Of a DNA stretch of 64,000 bases, positions 26,302 through 34,389 are shown piece by piece; within the stretch, counting starts at the first letter, position 1; the number at the start of each line of letters is the position of its first letter. Source of the stretch: Ciceribacter ferrooxidans (GTDB taxonomy: Bacteria > Pseudomonadota > Alphaproteobacteria > Rhizobiales > Rhizobiaceae); contig NZ_SDVB01000253.1 in the NCBI RefSeq assembly GCF_004137355.1, positions 248,001 through 312,000 on the forward strand, given 5' to 3'. The notes under the pieces are model-generated. The model was not told the DNA's origin. It saw only the letters and a program-made list of their open reading frames with translations, and did not search any database. A program made the translations under genes and the position numbers.

Positions 26302-27384
26302 ATGGCGAATACTCCGGTCAAAGAGATATCTTCCGCGCTGGACGACCGTTCGCGTGAGATTTTCCGGCGCATCGTCGAAAGCTATCTCGAATCGGGAGAA
26401 CCGCTCGGTTCGCGCAACCTTTCGCGTCTTCTGCCGATGTCTCTCTCCCCCGCCTCTGTGCGCAATGTCATGAGCGATCTCGAGGATCTCGGCCTCATAT
26501 ACGCGCCTCATGTCAGCGCCGGCCGGATGCCGACGCAGCAAGGACTGCGCTTTTTCGTCGATGCGTTCATGCAGGTCGGCAACCTGTCGGAGAGTGAACG
26601 CAAGAGCATTGAGCGGCAGATCCGTCCCCAGGATGCCGATCAACCGCTGGAAAACCTGCTGACCGACGCGAGCCGGATGCTCTCGGGCTTGTCTCGCGGG
26701 GCTGGGCTGGTGATCGCCGCCAAGAGCGACCAGATCCTGAAGCACGTGGAATTCATTCGGCTGGAGCCCACGAAGGCGCTGGCGGTGCTGGTCGGCGAAC
26801 ACAACCAGGTCGAAAACCGCATCATCGACCTGCCGGCAGGCGTCACCGCATCGCAACTGACCGAGGCTGCCAACTTCATCAATGCCAATCTTGCGGGGCA
26901 GACGCTCCCCGAATTGCGAGGCCAGCTCGTCAAGCTGAAGGAGCAAGTCGCCGGAGAGCTCGGCGCACTTTCGCAGGATCTGGTCGAGCGCGGTCTGGCG
27001 GTTTGGTCCGGTGGGGCCGAGGCGGAGAAGCCGACGCGGCTCATCGTCCGCGGCCGTGCCAACTTGCTCGAGGGCGTCGCGGGCGCCGAGGATATCGACC
27101 GGCTGCGGCTCCTCTTCGACGATCTGGAACGCAAGGAAAGCCTGATCGAGATCCTCAATCTTGCGGAGAGCGGCCCCGGCGTCCGGATCTTCATCGGTTC
27201 GGAAAACAAGCTTTTCTCGCTGTCCGGCTCCTCGTTGATCGTGGCGCCGTACCGCGACAGCGACGAGCGGATCGTAGGCGCCGTCGGCGTCATCGGCCCG
27301 ACGCGCCTCAACTACTCCCGCATCGTTCCGATGGTGGACTACACCGCGCAACTGATGGCACGTCTGTCGCGCTCCAATCGTTAG
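26302..27384 (+). CDS. hrcA: Heat-inducible transcription repressor HrcA
   Basis: Repressor that binds CIRCE elements in front of groESL-type operons and needs GroEL for activity. The 360 residues have an N-terminal winged helix (REIFRRIVESYLESGEPLGSRNLSRLLPMSLSPASVRNVMSDLEDLGL, about 14-61), the HVSAGRMPTQQGLRFFVD signature (about 66-83) and the C-terminal GAF-like domain. No CIRCE element is visible beside it. A strong terminator follows its stop, so grpE likely has additional promoter input. Confidence 0.96.
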   Translation: MANTPVKEISSALDDRSREIFRRIVESYLESGEPLGSRNLSRLLPMSLSPASVRNVMSDLEDLGLIYAPHVSAGRMPTQQGLRFFVDAFMQVGNLSESERKSIERQIRPQDADQPLENLLTDASRMLSGLSRGAGLVIAAKSDQILKHVEFIRLEPTKALAVLVGEHNQVENRIIDLPAGVTASQLTEAANFINANLAGQTLPELRGQLVKLKEQVAGELGALSQDLVERGLAVWSGGAEAEKPTRLIVRGRANLLEGVAGAEDIDRLRLLFDDLERKESLIEILNLAESGPGVRIFIGSENKLFSLSGSSLIVAPYRDSDERIVGAVGVIGPTRLNYSRIVPMVDYTAQLMARLSRSNR

Positions 27385-27402
27385 ACGCGTCGATGAGACA
27401 AG

Positions 27403-27444
27403 CAAGGTTCCGGTGGCGATATCGCACCGGAGCCTTGATTTTTT
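27403..27444 (+). terminator. Intrinsic terminator between hrcA and grpE
   Basis: A long stem: CAAGG (27403-27407) with CCTTG (27433-27437), and CCGGT/GCGAT with ATCGC/ACCGG inside it, followed by ATTTTTTG (27438-27445). It lies 18 bp after the hrcA stop. The descending arm contains CTTGAT, which could serve as a heat-shock -35 element for grpE. Confidence 0.8.
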
Positions 27445-27501
27445 GACCTCAAACCCTGATATCGGGCACGAATTCCAAACGAGATTCAATCGGAGACCGT
27501 C

Positions 27502-28131
27502 ATGACCGACGAAACGAAGAAAAACGGACCTGACGCCACTGTCGCTGAAAGCCAGATCGACGAGCAGCAGAACAGGGAAGCCGAAGCACTGAAGGTGGAT
27601 GCCGATCCGCTTGAGGCATTGAAGGCCGAGAATGCCGAATTGCGCGACCGCTTCCTGCGCCTTGCCGCCGAAATGGACAATCTGCGCCGCCGCACCGAGC
27701 GTGATGTGAAGGATGCCAAGGCCTATGCGGTGACGGGCTTCGCCCGGGACATGCTGGCCGTCTCCGACAATCTGCGCCGGGCTCTGGAAGCCGTTTCGGA
27801 AGAGGCGCGCGCGTCCGCCGACGCCGGTCTGTCTGCGCTCATCGAAGGCGTGGAAATGACCGAGCGCGGCATGCTCTCGACCCTCGAACGGCATGGCGTG
27901 CGCAAGATCGAACCGCAGGGCCAGAAGTTCGACCCGAACTTCCACCAGGCCATGTTCGAGATTCCCAATCCCGATGTCGCGAACAACACCGTGGTACAGG
28001 TTGTACAGGCGGGCTTTACGATTGGCGATCGTGTTTTGCGTCCGGCCATGGTCGGCGTTGCGAAGGGCGGCCAGAAGACGGAAGCCCAGCCGGAGGCCAA
28101 TGCTGCATCAGCTGGCGAGAAGGAAGCCTGA
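27502..28131 (+). CDS. grpE: Nucleotide exchange factor GrpE
   Basis: Co-chaperone that releases ADP from DnaK. The 209 residues have an acidic, charged N-terminus, a long coiled-coil helix ([32 protein letters not shown], about 38-69) and the C-terminal beta domain with the signature around [14 protein letters not shown] and [29 protein letters not shown] 27502 follows CGGAGACC. It sits downstream of hrcA, the usual alphaproteobacterial order, and is followed by its own terminator. Confidence 0.96.
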   Translation: MTDETKKNGPDATVAESQIDEQQNREAEALKVDADPLEALKAENAELRDRFLRLAAEMDNLRRRTERDVKDAKAYAVTGFARDMLAVSDNLRRALEAVSEEARASADAGLSALIEGVEMTERGMLSTLERHGVRKIEPQGQKFDPNFHQAMFEIPNPDVANNTVVQVVQAGFTIGDRVLRPAMVGVAKGGQKTEAQPEANAASAGEKEA

Positions 28132-28158
28132 TTCTTCTCTGACTTCCGTCGGAAACGC

Positions 28159-28191
28159 GGGCGTCGGCGAGAGCGCGACGCCCTTTCTTTT
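28159..28191 (+). terminator. Intrinsic terminator of grpE
   Basis: GGGCGTCG (28159-28166) pairs perfectly with CGACGCCC (28176-28183) around a 9-base loop, followed by TTTCTTTT. It lies 28 bp after the grpE stop and before the convergent ptsN gene. Confidence 0.8.
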
Positions 28192-28200
28192 GCGCCGACG

Positions 28201-28662
28201 TCAGGCCGCGTTCGCCTGTTCCTCGTTCAGGAAAGCGTAGATTGCCGAGGCGGATTCGGTCGCGCGGAGCTTGGCGACGAGGTCCTGGTCGCGCAGGACG
28301 CGCGCGATCCTCGACAGCGCCTTCAAATGGTCCGCGCCTGCCCCTTCCGGCGCCAGCAACAAGAACACGAGGTCGACCGGCTGGTCGTCGAGCGCTTCGA
28401 AATCGATCGGCGTCTCCAGCCGCGCGAAAATGCCGGTGATGTTCTTGATGCTGTTCAGTTTTCCGTGCGGGATGGCGATGCCGTTGCCAACACCGGTGGA
28501 ACCCAGGCGCTCTCGCTGCAGGATGACGTCGAAGATTTCCCGTTCGGGGATGTTCGTGAGTTTTGAGGCTTTCGCGGCGAGCTCCTGAAGCAGTTGCTTC
28601 TTGGAGTTTACCCTGAGGGCGGGGACGACTGCGTCTTGTTGCAGCAAATCTGCCAAGGCCAT
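28201..28662 (-). CDS. ptsN: Nitrogen-PTS enzyme IIA (PtsN)
   Basis: EIIA-Ntr, the terminal phosphoacceptor of the regulatory nitrogen PTS, influencing potassium transport, carbon storage and nitrogen control rather than sugar uptake. With the start at ATG 28662 it has 153 residues, and the phosphorylated histidine is His66 in GIAIPHGKLN. I prefer 28662 over ATG 28677 because AAGGA lies 7 bases upstream of it. The gene sits downstream of rpoN and hpf, the conserved rpoN-cluster order, with a terminator-like stem before it. Confidence 0.95.
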   Translation of the reverse strand: MALADLLQQDAVVPALRVNSKKQLLQELAAKASKLTNIPEREIFDVILQRERLGSTGVGNGIAIPHGKLNSIKNITGIFARLETPIDFEALDDQPVDLVFLLLAPEGAGADHLKALSRIARVLRDQDLVAKLRATESASAIYAFLNEEQANAA

Positions 28663-28697
28663 TTCAAAATCCTTCATGCCGCCGAATCAAAGGGGAA

Positions 28698-28722
28698 GGA
28701 AACGGCGTGGGCCGCCGTTTCC
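28698..28722 (-). terminator. Terminator-like stem between hpf and ptsN
   Basis: Read on the minus strand, GGAAACGGCG pairs perfectly over 10 bp with CGCCGTTTCC around a 5-base loop and is followed by TTCCCCTTTG. It lies 8 bp after the hpf stop and before ptsN. The T-tract is interrupted, so termination may be partial, letting some hpf transcripts continue into ptsN. Confidence 0.5.
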
Positions 28723-28730
28723 GGTTTGGC

Positions 28731-29315
28731 TCAGCCTTTGACGTTGGCGGAGTCGATCCATCCGATATTGCCGTCATTGCGACGGTAGACGATGTTGATC
28801 TGCTCGCTGCCCGGATTGCGGAACAAGAGCACGGGCTCGTCCGTCATGTCGAGGGCCATGACCGCACTTGCAACCGACATGGTCCGCAGTTGCTTGGTGC
28901 TTTCGGCGACGATGGTGGGCGCGTAATCCTCAGGAACTTCCTCATGCTCGTCGGAGACGGCATCCATCACCGTGTATGCGACTTCGACGGGCGTGCCGGC
29001 GCCGTTGTTCGGATGGCGATCCTTGAGCTTCCGCTTATAGCGGCGCAGCCGCTTGTCGATGCGGTCGGTGGCGATGTCGAAGGAAATCAGCGGGTCGTTC
29101 GCGGAGCCGGTGGCGTGCAGGTTGACGCCGGAGTCGAGGTGGAGCAGGCAGTCGGCGACGAAAGGTGCGGCTGCGGCCGCCGATTTCGTTACCGTGATCT
29201 GGCCGGAATACCCGCCGTCGAAATACTTGGTGACCGTCTCCCTGATCCGTTCTTCAATCCGTTGCCGGAAGGTATCGCCGATTTCCATATGTTTGCCGGA
29301 TACGCGCACACTCAT
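28731..29315 (-). CDS. hpf: Ribosome hibernation promoting factor, long form
   Basis: Long-form HPF (YfiA/sigma-54 modulation family) that dimerises 70S ribosomes into inactive 100S particles in stationary phase. The 194 residues divide into the N-terminal ribosome-binding domain (MSVRVSGKHMEIGDTFRQRI to about 105, with basic RIDKRLRRYKRKLKDRH) and the C-terminal dimerisation domain (from about 130, ending VLLFRNPGSEQINIVYRRNDGNIGWID). ATG 29315 is used. It lies between rpoN and ptsN and has its own candidate promoter at 29471-29499. Confidence 0.95.
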   Translation of the reverse strand: MSVRVSGKHMEIGDTFRQRIEERIRETVTKYFDGGYSGQITVTKSAAAAAPFVADCLLHLDSGVNLHATGSANDPLISFDIATDRIDKRLRRYKRKLKDRHPNNGAGTPVEVAYTVMDAVSDEHEEVPEDYAPTIVAESTKQLRTMSVASAVMALDMTDEPVLLFRNPGSEQINIVYRRNDGNIGWIDSANVKG

Positions 29316-29470
29316 GGAGTTTCCCTTCTTATTGTGATTTGCGGGTATCAGTTTACGTCAACCGCCGTCTGCATCCAAGCTCTTCACACAGCAATGTCCC
29401 CCGCTAGGGCTGTCGCTGGACGGAGCTTGGGGATAACCAGGGGGTCGTCTCCTTTGCCAATCGGGGCGGG

Positions 29471-29499
29471 CTTCTAGAGAAGCTTTGCGCGAGAGTCAA
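29471..29499 (-). promoter_or_regulatory. Candidate sigma-70 promoter for hpf
   Basis: On the minus strand TTGACT (29499-29494) and TAGAAG (29476-29471) are separated by 17 bp in the 225-bp rpoN-hpf gap, about 155 bases before hpf. The -35 is good and the -10 matches four of six. It would allow hpf and ptsN to be expressed apart from rpoN. Confidence 0.4.
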
Positions 29500-29540
29500 C
29501 GGCTCGCTAACCGATTCTTAACAAACGACACGCGCGATAT

Positions 29541-31088
29541 TCACCTCGAAGATGCCTTCACCAGCGCGCGCTTCTCGCGTCGCCGCTGTACCGACGAGGA
29601 AATGTTCATCGCCTCGCGGTACTTCGCGACGGTACGCCGCGCAAGGTCGATACCGCTGTCCTTCAGTGCGCTGACGATGTCGTCGTCCGAAAGGACCGCG
29701 TTCGGGTCCTCCTGGGTGATCAGCATGCGGATTCTGTGCCGTACCGCTTCCGCCGAATGGCTGTCGCCGCCCTCGGCCGAAGCAATGGAAACGGTGAAGA
29801 AGTACTTCAGTTCGAAAAGGCCTCGCGGGGTCAGCATGTACTTGTTGGAAGTGACGCGACTGACCGTGGATTCATGCATCTTGATCGCGTCCGCCACCGT
29901 GCGCAGGTTCAGCGGACGGAGATGATCGACACCGTGCCGCAGAAAGGCATCCTGTTGCCGGACGATCTCGCTGGCGACCTTGAGGATGGTTCGGGCGCGC
30001 TGGTCGAGGCTGCGGGTAAGCCAGTTGGCGTTCTGCAGGCACTCGGCGAGGAATGCCTGGTCTCCGGCGTTCGTGTCGCGGCCTTTTGTCACCCTGGCGT
30101 AGTAGCTCTGGTTGACGAGAACCCGTGGAAGGACATCGGGGTTGAGCTCCACAGCCCAGCCGCCGTCAGGTGCCGCACGAACGACGATGTCGGGGACGAC
30201 TGCCTCGCTCAAATTCGTCTCGAACCCGCTCGCCGGCTTCGGATTCAGGCCGCGAATTTCCGAAAGCATGTCGATCAGGTCTTCTTCGTCGACTCCGCAG
30301 AGCTTTTTCAGGGTCGCGAAGTCACGCTTGGCGAGGAGCTCGAGATTGTCGACCAGCGTCGCCATTGCCGGGTCGAGCCGATCGCGTTGTTTCAGCTGAA
30401 TTGCGAGGCATTCGCTCAACGAACGGGCAAAGATCCCGGGAGGGTCAAGGGTCTGCAAGACGTCGACCACGTGCTCCACCCGTTCGGGTGTCGCCTCGAA
30501 ACGCTCCGCCACCTCCTGAAGATCGGTGCGCAGATAGCCTGCTTCATCGACCTGGTCCATGAGTGCGAGCGCAATCATGCGGTCGGACGCTTCCGGAAAT
30601 GCGAAGGGAATTTGCTGGCTCAGGTGATCGCGTAAGGTTATCTGACCGGCAACGAAATCGTCGAGATCGTAACTCTCCCCGGAATCGGAGCCAGCGCCCG
30701 GCATCGACTTCCACTGCCCCAGCAGCTCGGGAGCGTCAGCACGGGCCGAGACGCCTTCATCTGCAAATGCAGTGTCGAAATTGGAGTCGAGGCTCTCGTT
30801 GAGCGGGGCGCCCTTGGCGTTCTCGTACCAGTCGCTTTCGGGGGCGCCGGTCTCCTCACCGGTCGTCGTTTCTTGCGCGGCAAGCGCTTCCTCGCCTCGC
30901 AGGGGTTCTGATCCGCCGTCGCCGTCCTCCGGAGCAAAGTCGAGAAGCGGATTCTTTTCGACCTCCTGGGCGATGAACTGGACGAGTTCGAGGTGAGTCA
31001 TCTGGAGCAGTTGGATGGACTGCATCAGCTGAGGAGTCATGACCAGGGACTGGCTCTGGCGCAAATATAGATTGGCCGACAAAGCCAT
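29541..31088 (-). CDS. rpoN: RNA polymerase sigma-54 factor
   Basis: Sigma-54, used with AAA+ activators for nitrogen assimilation, dicarboxylate transport and nif genes in rhizobia. The 515 residues have the Gln/Leu-rich activator-responsive region I (LYLRQSQSLVMTPQLMQSIQ, residues 7-26), an acidic region II, the core-binding middle, a helix-turn-helix (TVADAIKMHESTVSRVTSNKY) and the C-terminal RpoN box ARRTVAKYREAMN. ATG 31088 gives the family-standard N-terminus; 25 extra residues from 31163 are not conserved. It lies 142 bp downstream of lptB. Confidence 0.97.
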   Translation of the reverse strand: MALSANLYLRQSQSLVMTPQLMQSIQLLQMTHLELVQFIAQEVEKNPLLDFAPEDGDGGSEPLRGEEALAAQETTTGEETGAPESDWYENAKGAPLNESLDSNFDTAFADEGVSARADAPELLGQWKSMPGAGSDSGESYDLDDFVAGQITLRDHLSQQIPFAFPEASDRMIALALMDQVDEAGYLRTDLQEVAERFEATPERVEHVVDVLQTLDPPGIFARSLSECLAIQLKQRDRLDPAMATLVDNLELLAKRDFATLKKLCGVDEEDLIDMLSEIRGLNPKPASGFETNLSEAVVPDIVVRAAPDGGWAVELNPDVLPRVLVNQSYYARVTKGRDTNAGDQAFLAECLQNANWLTRSLDQRARTILKVASEIVRQQDAFLRHGVDHLRPLNLRTVADAIKMHESTVSRVTSNKYMLTPRGLFELKYFFTVSIASAEGGDSHSAEAVRHRIRMLITQEDPNAVLSDDDIVSALKDSGIDLARRTVAKYREAMNISSSVQRRREKRALVKASSR

Positions 31089-31230
31089 GATGGACGCGAA
31101 ACTCCCCCGAAATTCGCCCGCCCAGACCGTTGGTCTGCGGCGGGGAAACTCCAACTGGCCCAAAAATTGCTTTTTTATCCGGTTTGGTCAAGCCGGGCGG
31201 AGGGGGAATCGTCCCGGTCGGCTGCTGGGC

Positions 31231-32043
31231 TCAGAGACTGAACTTGTCGCCGAGATAAAGTCGCCGAACGTCGGGATTGTTGACGATGTCGTTGGCACGG
31301 CCGTGCGTCAGGACCTCGCCGGCGTGGATGATATAGGCCCGGTCGATAAGGCCGAGCGTCTCGCGCACATTATGGTCGGTGATCAGTACCCCGATGCCGC
31401 GTGCCGTCAGGTGCCGGACAAGATTCTGAATGTCCGATACCGAGATCGGGTCGACGCCCGCGAACGGCTCGTCGAGCAGCATGAATGTCGGGTCGGTCGC
31501 AAGTGCGCGGGCGATTTCCAGGCGACGTCGTTCGCCGCCGGACAGGGCCACGGCTGCAGACTTGCGCAGCTTCTCGATGTGGAATTCATAGAGCAGCTCA
31601 TCGAGCTTGGCTTCCCGTTTGTCGCGGTTCGACTCGTGGACCTCGAGCACCGCCCGAATGTTGTCCTCGACGCTCAGCCCCCTGAAGATCGATGCTTCCT
31701 GTGGCAGGTAGCCAACGCCCAGGCGCGCGCGCCTGTACATCGGCATGGCGGTCACCTCGTTGCCGTCGATGGCGATCGTACCGGCGTCGACGGGCACCAG
31801 CCCCGTGATCATGTAGAAGCAGGTCGTCTTGCCGGCGCCGTTGGGGCCGAGCAGCCCGACGGCTTCCCCGCGGCGCACGACCAGCGACACCCCGTTGACG
31901 ACGCGGCGGGTGTTGTAGCTCTTCGTCAGGCCATGGGCGATCAGCGTTCCCTGGTAGCGCGCCTTGTCAAGACGCGTCTCGTCGGGGCTCGGCTGCCGCG
32001 TCCGTAGCGCGCCGGACAGTGCTGAGGCGAAAGGAATCTTCAC
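31231..32043 (-). CDS. lptB: LPS export ABC transporter ATPase LptB
   Basis: ATPase that powers extraction of LPS from the inner membrane by LptFG. The 270 residues show Walker A GPNGAGKTTC, Q-loop LPQEASIF, signature LSGGERRR, Walker B MLLDEPFAGVDP and switch-His LITDHNV. The start is GTG at 32043 with no ATG available before the conserved region; an N-terminal extension of about 30 residues relative to E. coli LptB (ending near KARYQGTLIAHGL) is present. It lies 16 bp after lptA, forming lptC-lptA-lptB. Confidence 0.95.
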   Translation of the reverse strand: MKIPFASALSGALRTRQPSPDETRLDKARYQGTLIAHGLTKSYNTRRVVNGVSLVVRRGEAVGLLGPNGAGKTTCFYMITGLVPVDAGTIAIDGNEVTAMPMYRRARLGVGYLPQEASIFRGLSVEDNIRAVLEVHESNRDKREAKLDELLYEFHIEKLRKSAAVALSGGERRRLEIARALATDPTFMLLDEPFAGVDPISVSDIQNLVRHLTARGIGVLITDHNVRETLGLIDRAYIIHAGEVLTHGRANDIVNNPDVRRLYLGDKFSL

Positions 32044-32059
32044 GTGTCGACCGGTCCGG

Positions 32060-32614
32060 TTATTTCTTCTGGGATTTCGGGTCGAGCTGGATCTGTACTC
32101 GGCCGCCGCAACTGTCGAGTTTCGCTTCGCCGGTATTCATCTGGACCGTCAGCTTACAGCCGACGAAGACATTCTGGCCTTCCGACAGAACCACCCGGTC
32201 GCCCTCGAGCACGAACACCTGGCGGTCCATGTCGAAATAGCCCCTTTCAGCAGTGGCCTGCTGGGTGCCGGACGAGAGGAAGACCTTGTTGGTGACGTCG
32301 ATCTTTTGAATGTCGGCATTGCCGCTGGTCACCGAGGTACTGTCGCCACGGTAATGAACCGTCATGTTGCCCGACTGCAGGACGGTGGTCCCCTGTACGA
32401 CCTTCACGTTCCCATTGAAGAGCGCGACCTTCTCCTGCTCGCGGATCTGCAGCTCGTCGCTCTCGATCTGGATCGGCTTGTCGTTGGAAAGCTTCAGGCC
32501 GTCGAGATTGCTTTTCGTTGCCTGTGCCAGCGCCGGTACCGACCCTGCAAAGGACATGCTGAAGGCGATCAGCAGCCCAGCCACCAAAACCGAATTTTGA
32601 CGTTTGTCTTTCAT
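32060..32614 (-). CDS. lptA: LPS transport periplasmic protein LptA
   Basis: Periplasmic bridge protein carrying LPS from LptC to LptDE. The 184 residues start with a signal peptide (NSVLVAGLLIAFSMSFAGSVPALA, probable cleavage after ALA near residue 30) and continue with the OstA-like beta-jellyroll: PIQIESDELQIREQEKVALFNGNVKVVQG and RGYFDMDRQVFVLEGDRVVLSEG. It lies between lptC (14-bp gap) and lptB (16-bp gap), the conserved export operon. Confidence 0.93.
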   Translation of the reverse strand: MKDKRQNSVLVAGLLIAFSMSFAGSVPALAQATKSNLDGLKLSNDKPIQIESDELQIREQEKVALFNGNVKVVQGTTVLQSGNMTVHYRGDSTSVTSGNADIQKIDVTNKVFLSSGTQQATAERGYFDMDRQVFVLEGDRVVLSEGQNVFVGCKLTVQMNTGEAKLDSCGGRVQIQLDPKSQKK

Positions 32615-32628
32615 GACTGGACCGGCTC

Positions 32629-33294
32629 TCAGTTGTCCGCTTTACGGATGGCGGACGGTTCGATGTGGACGCGAACTTGTCCCGCGAAGGTGATTACTCG
32701 CCCCTTATCTGTCATCTTGAGCGACTGCGCAACAATCGACGCTTCCTTCGCAGTGATGGCAACAGGGTCCTTTGTTTCCATGCTGCCGCCCTTGATGTCC
32801 AGGTGAGCGGACTTAAAGGCAGCCTCTATGCCCGTGCTGAGCTTGATCGTGAAGGGGGCCGTCATGTCCAGCCGGTCGGTGGAGCGGTCGAACACGCCGC
32901 TTTCGGCGATGACGCGGGCGATGGTCTTGTCGTCGATCGGAACCGCTGCCGCGATTGTTTCGAGCGAGATGATATTCGGGTTCTTGATATCCTGAAGGGC
33001 GCGTTCAGCGCGCATGGAATAGCTGATGCCGTCGGAGTTACGTCCCGATATGGCGGGCTTTTCCATCACGACCTTGCCGTTCTCGATCCGCGCAGATTCG
33101 ATCTTCACGTTTTCGGGAAGATAGGCCCGGATCACTGACACTGCGATGAAGGCGAGCGAGATGACGAGCGCGGCGACGGGGAGCAGAACCTTGAGGCGAC
33201 GCACGCGTGCGGAATGCGCCACCGCCCTCTGGTAGGCGCGCGCGTCCGGCTGAAGGCCGGCAATTGCGGCACTCTCGTCTACCCTGTTCAACAT
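32629..33294 (-). CDS. lptC: LPS export protein LptC
   Basis: Bitopic inner-membrane protein that accepts LPS from LptBFG and passes it to LptA. The 221 residues have one N-terminal membrane helix (LKVLLPVAALVISLAFIAVS, about 34-53) followed by a periplasmic beta-jellyroll domain. Sequence conservation in this family is low; the call rests on topology, length and position immediately before lptA. It is divergent from ihfB across 267 bp. Confidence 0.9.
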   Translation of the reverse strand: MLNRVDESAAIAGLQPDARAYQRAVAHSARVRRLKVLLPVAALVISLAFIAVSVIRAYLPENVKIESARIENGKVVMEKPAISGRNSDGISYSMRAERALQDIKNPNIISLETIAAAVPIDDKTIARVIAESGVFDRSTDRLDMTAPFTIKLSTGIEAAFKSAHLDIKGGSMETKDPVAITAKEASIVAQSLKMTDKGRVITFAGQVRVHIEPSAIRKADN

Positions 33295-33561
33295 GAATCA
33301 GGCCTGTCCCAGAATAAATATCGAGCGGGAATGGCCCCGCCCGCAGCCTGCCGCAACCGACACGACACATCGCATTAATAAGATCGCATGCCAATATGGA
33401 AATTGTTGTCGCGAATGCAAGTCCACCTCGTCCGGAGCGAGCCACTGCCGTGCTTGCCAGCCACACTGCGGAGTTCCGGCTAAGTTGTTCCTTGACGGTG
33501 CTTTTTTAGTTTGGCACCTTGGCCGCTCTGTTGCTGGAAACCACAATCTCAGGGGGCGAGC

Positions 33562-33864
33562 GTGATCAAGTCGGAATTGGTGCAGATCGTCGCGGCGCGA
33601 AATCCGCATCTTTATCACCGTGACGTCGAGAACATCGTCAATGCCGTCCTGGACGAGATCACCGATGCGCTGGCCGCCGGTAACCGTGTCGAGCTTCGCG
33701 GCTTCGGTGCCTTTTCCGTCAAGAACCGCCCGTCGCGGTCGGGACGCAATCCCCGGACCGGCGAGTCGGTCTTCGTGGAGGAGAAGTGGGTGCCGTTCTT
33801 CAAGACCGGCAAGGAATTGCGCGAACGCCTGAACCCCGGAATGGGCGACCAGGACGAGGATTGA
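33562..33864 (+). CDS. ihfB: Integration host factor subunit beta
   Basis: DNA-bending heterodimer subunit. The 100 residues match the HU/IHF fold: [22 protein letters not shown] at the N-terminus, [26 protein letters not shown] on the DNA-binding arms (including the Pro that intercalates), and [15 protein letters not shown]. The start is GTG 33562 behind AGGGGGCGAGC; the upstream in-frame TTG at 33511 has no family support. IHF assists sigma-54 activators, so proximity to rpoN is functionally apt. It is divergent from lptC. Confidence 0.95.
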   Translation: MIKSELVQIVAARNPHLYHRDVENIVNAVLDEITDALAAGNRVELRGFGAFSVKNRPSRSGRNPRTGESVFVEEKWVPFFKTGKELRERLNPGMGDQDED

Positions 33865-33940
33865 ACGGCGTCATCTGGCTGAGCGCGCGGCACCACATCG
33901 AGGGGTGTTCCGCGAATATGCGTGCCGAGGAGAGTGAGCG

Positions 33941-34285
33941 ATGGTGAAGAAGATCGTCAATCTGGTTGTGCTTATCCCGCTCGGCATCGTGCTCGTCGTG
34001 TTGTCCGTCGCCAATCGCCAGAGCGTGACGCTTGCGCTGAATCCCTTCCGGCCGGAGGATGCGGTGCTGTCGCTGACCGCGCCGTTCTTCGTTTTCCTGT
34101 TCCTGGCCGTCATGTTCGGAATTGTGATCGGCGGTGCGGTCGTGTGGTTCTCCCAGCGCAAGTATCGCAAGCGCGCTCGCACGGAATCGCGCTCCGCCCA
34201 GCAATGGCAGGTGGAGGCCGAAAGACACAAGGCGCGGGCCGAGCAGATCGCAGGCCGCGACCTGCCGCAGTTGCAGTCCAAATAG
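33941..34285 (+). CDS. lapA: LapA-domain (DUF1049) membrane protein
   Basis: 114-residue protein with two transmembrane helices (IVNLVVLIPLGIVLVVLSVAN, about 5-25, and APFFVFLFLAVMFGIVIGGAVVWF, about 47-70) and a charged cytoplasmic C-terminal helix. This matches LapA/YciS, which in E. coli works with LapB to tune LPS synthesis through LpxC turnover; that role here is by analogy. GAGGAGAG precedes ATG 33941. It lies 76 bp after ihfB, as in many proteobacteria. Confidence 0.8.
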   Translation: MVKKIVNLVVLIPLGIVLVVLSVANRQSVTLALNPFRPEDAVLSLTAPFFVFLFLAVMFGIVIGGAVVWFSQRKYRKRARTESRSAQQWQVEAERHKARAEQIAGRDLPQLQSK

Positions 34286-34312
34286 GCTTGCCGTCGAAAA
34301 CCCTGAACGGAC

Positions 34313-34326
34313 CGAAAGCGCTTTCG
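34313..34326. promoter_or_regulatory. Perfect palindrome CGAAAGCGCTTTCG
   Basis: A 14-bp perfect palindrome lies in the 104-bp gap between lapA and the downstream methyltransferase gene. The AAAGCGCTTT core is like LacI-family operators with a central CG. No LacI-type gene is nearby and there is no T-tract, so it is not a terminator. It could be chance. Confidence 0.3.
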
Positions 34327-34389
34327 CATAGGCCGCCGTGATGCTATGGGCTCGCGATCACTGGACGATCGAAAAGACAGGACCAAGGC

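Noticed and set aside
26263-27945. 560-residue minus-strand frame opposite hrcA and grpE
   Set aside because: Runs antisense through two real genes and a strong terminator; no motif.
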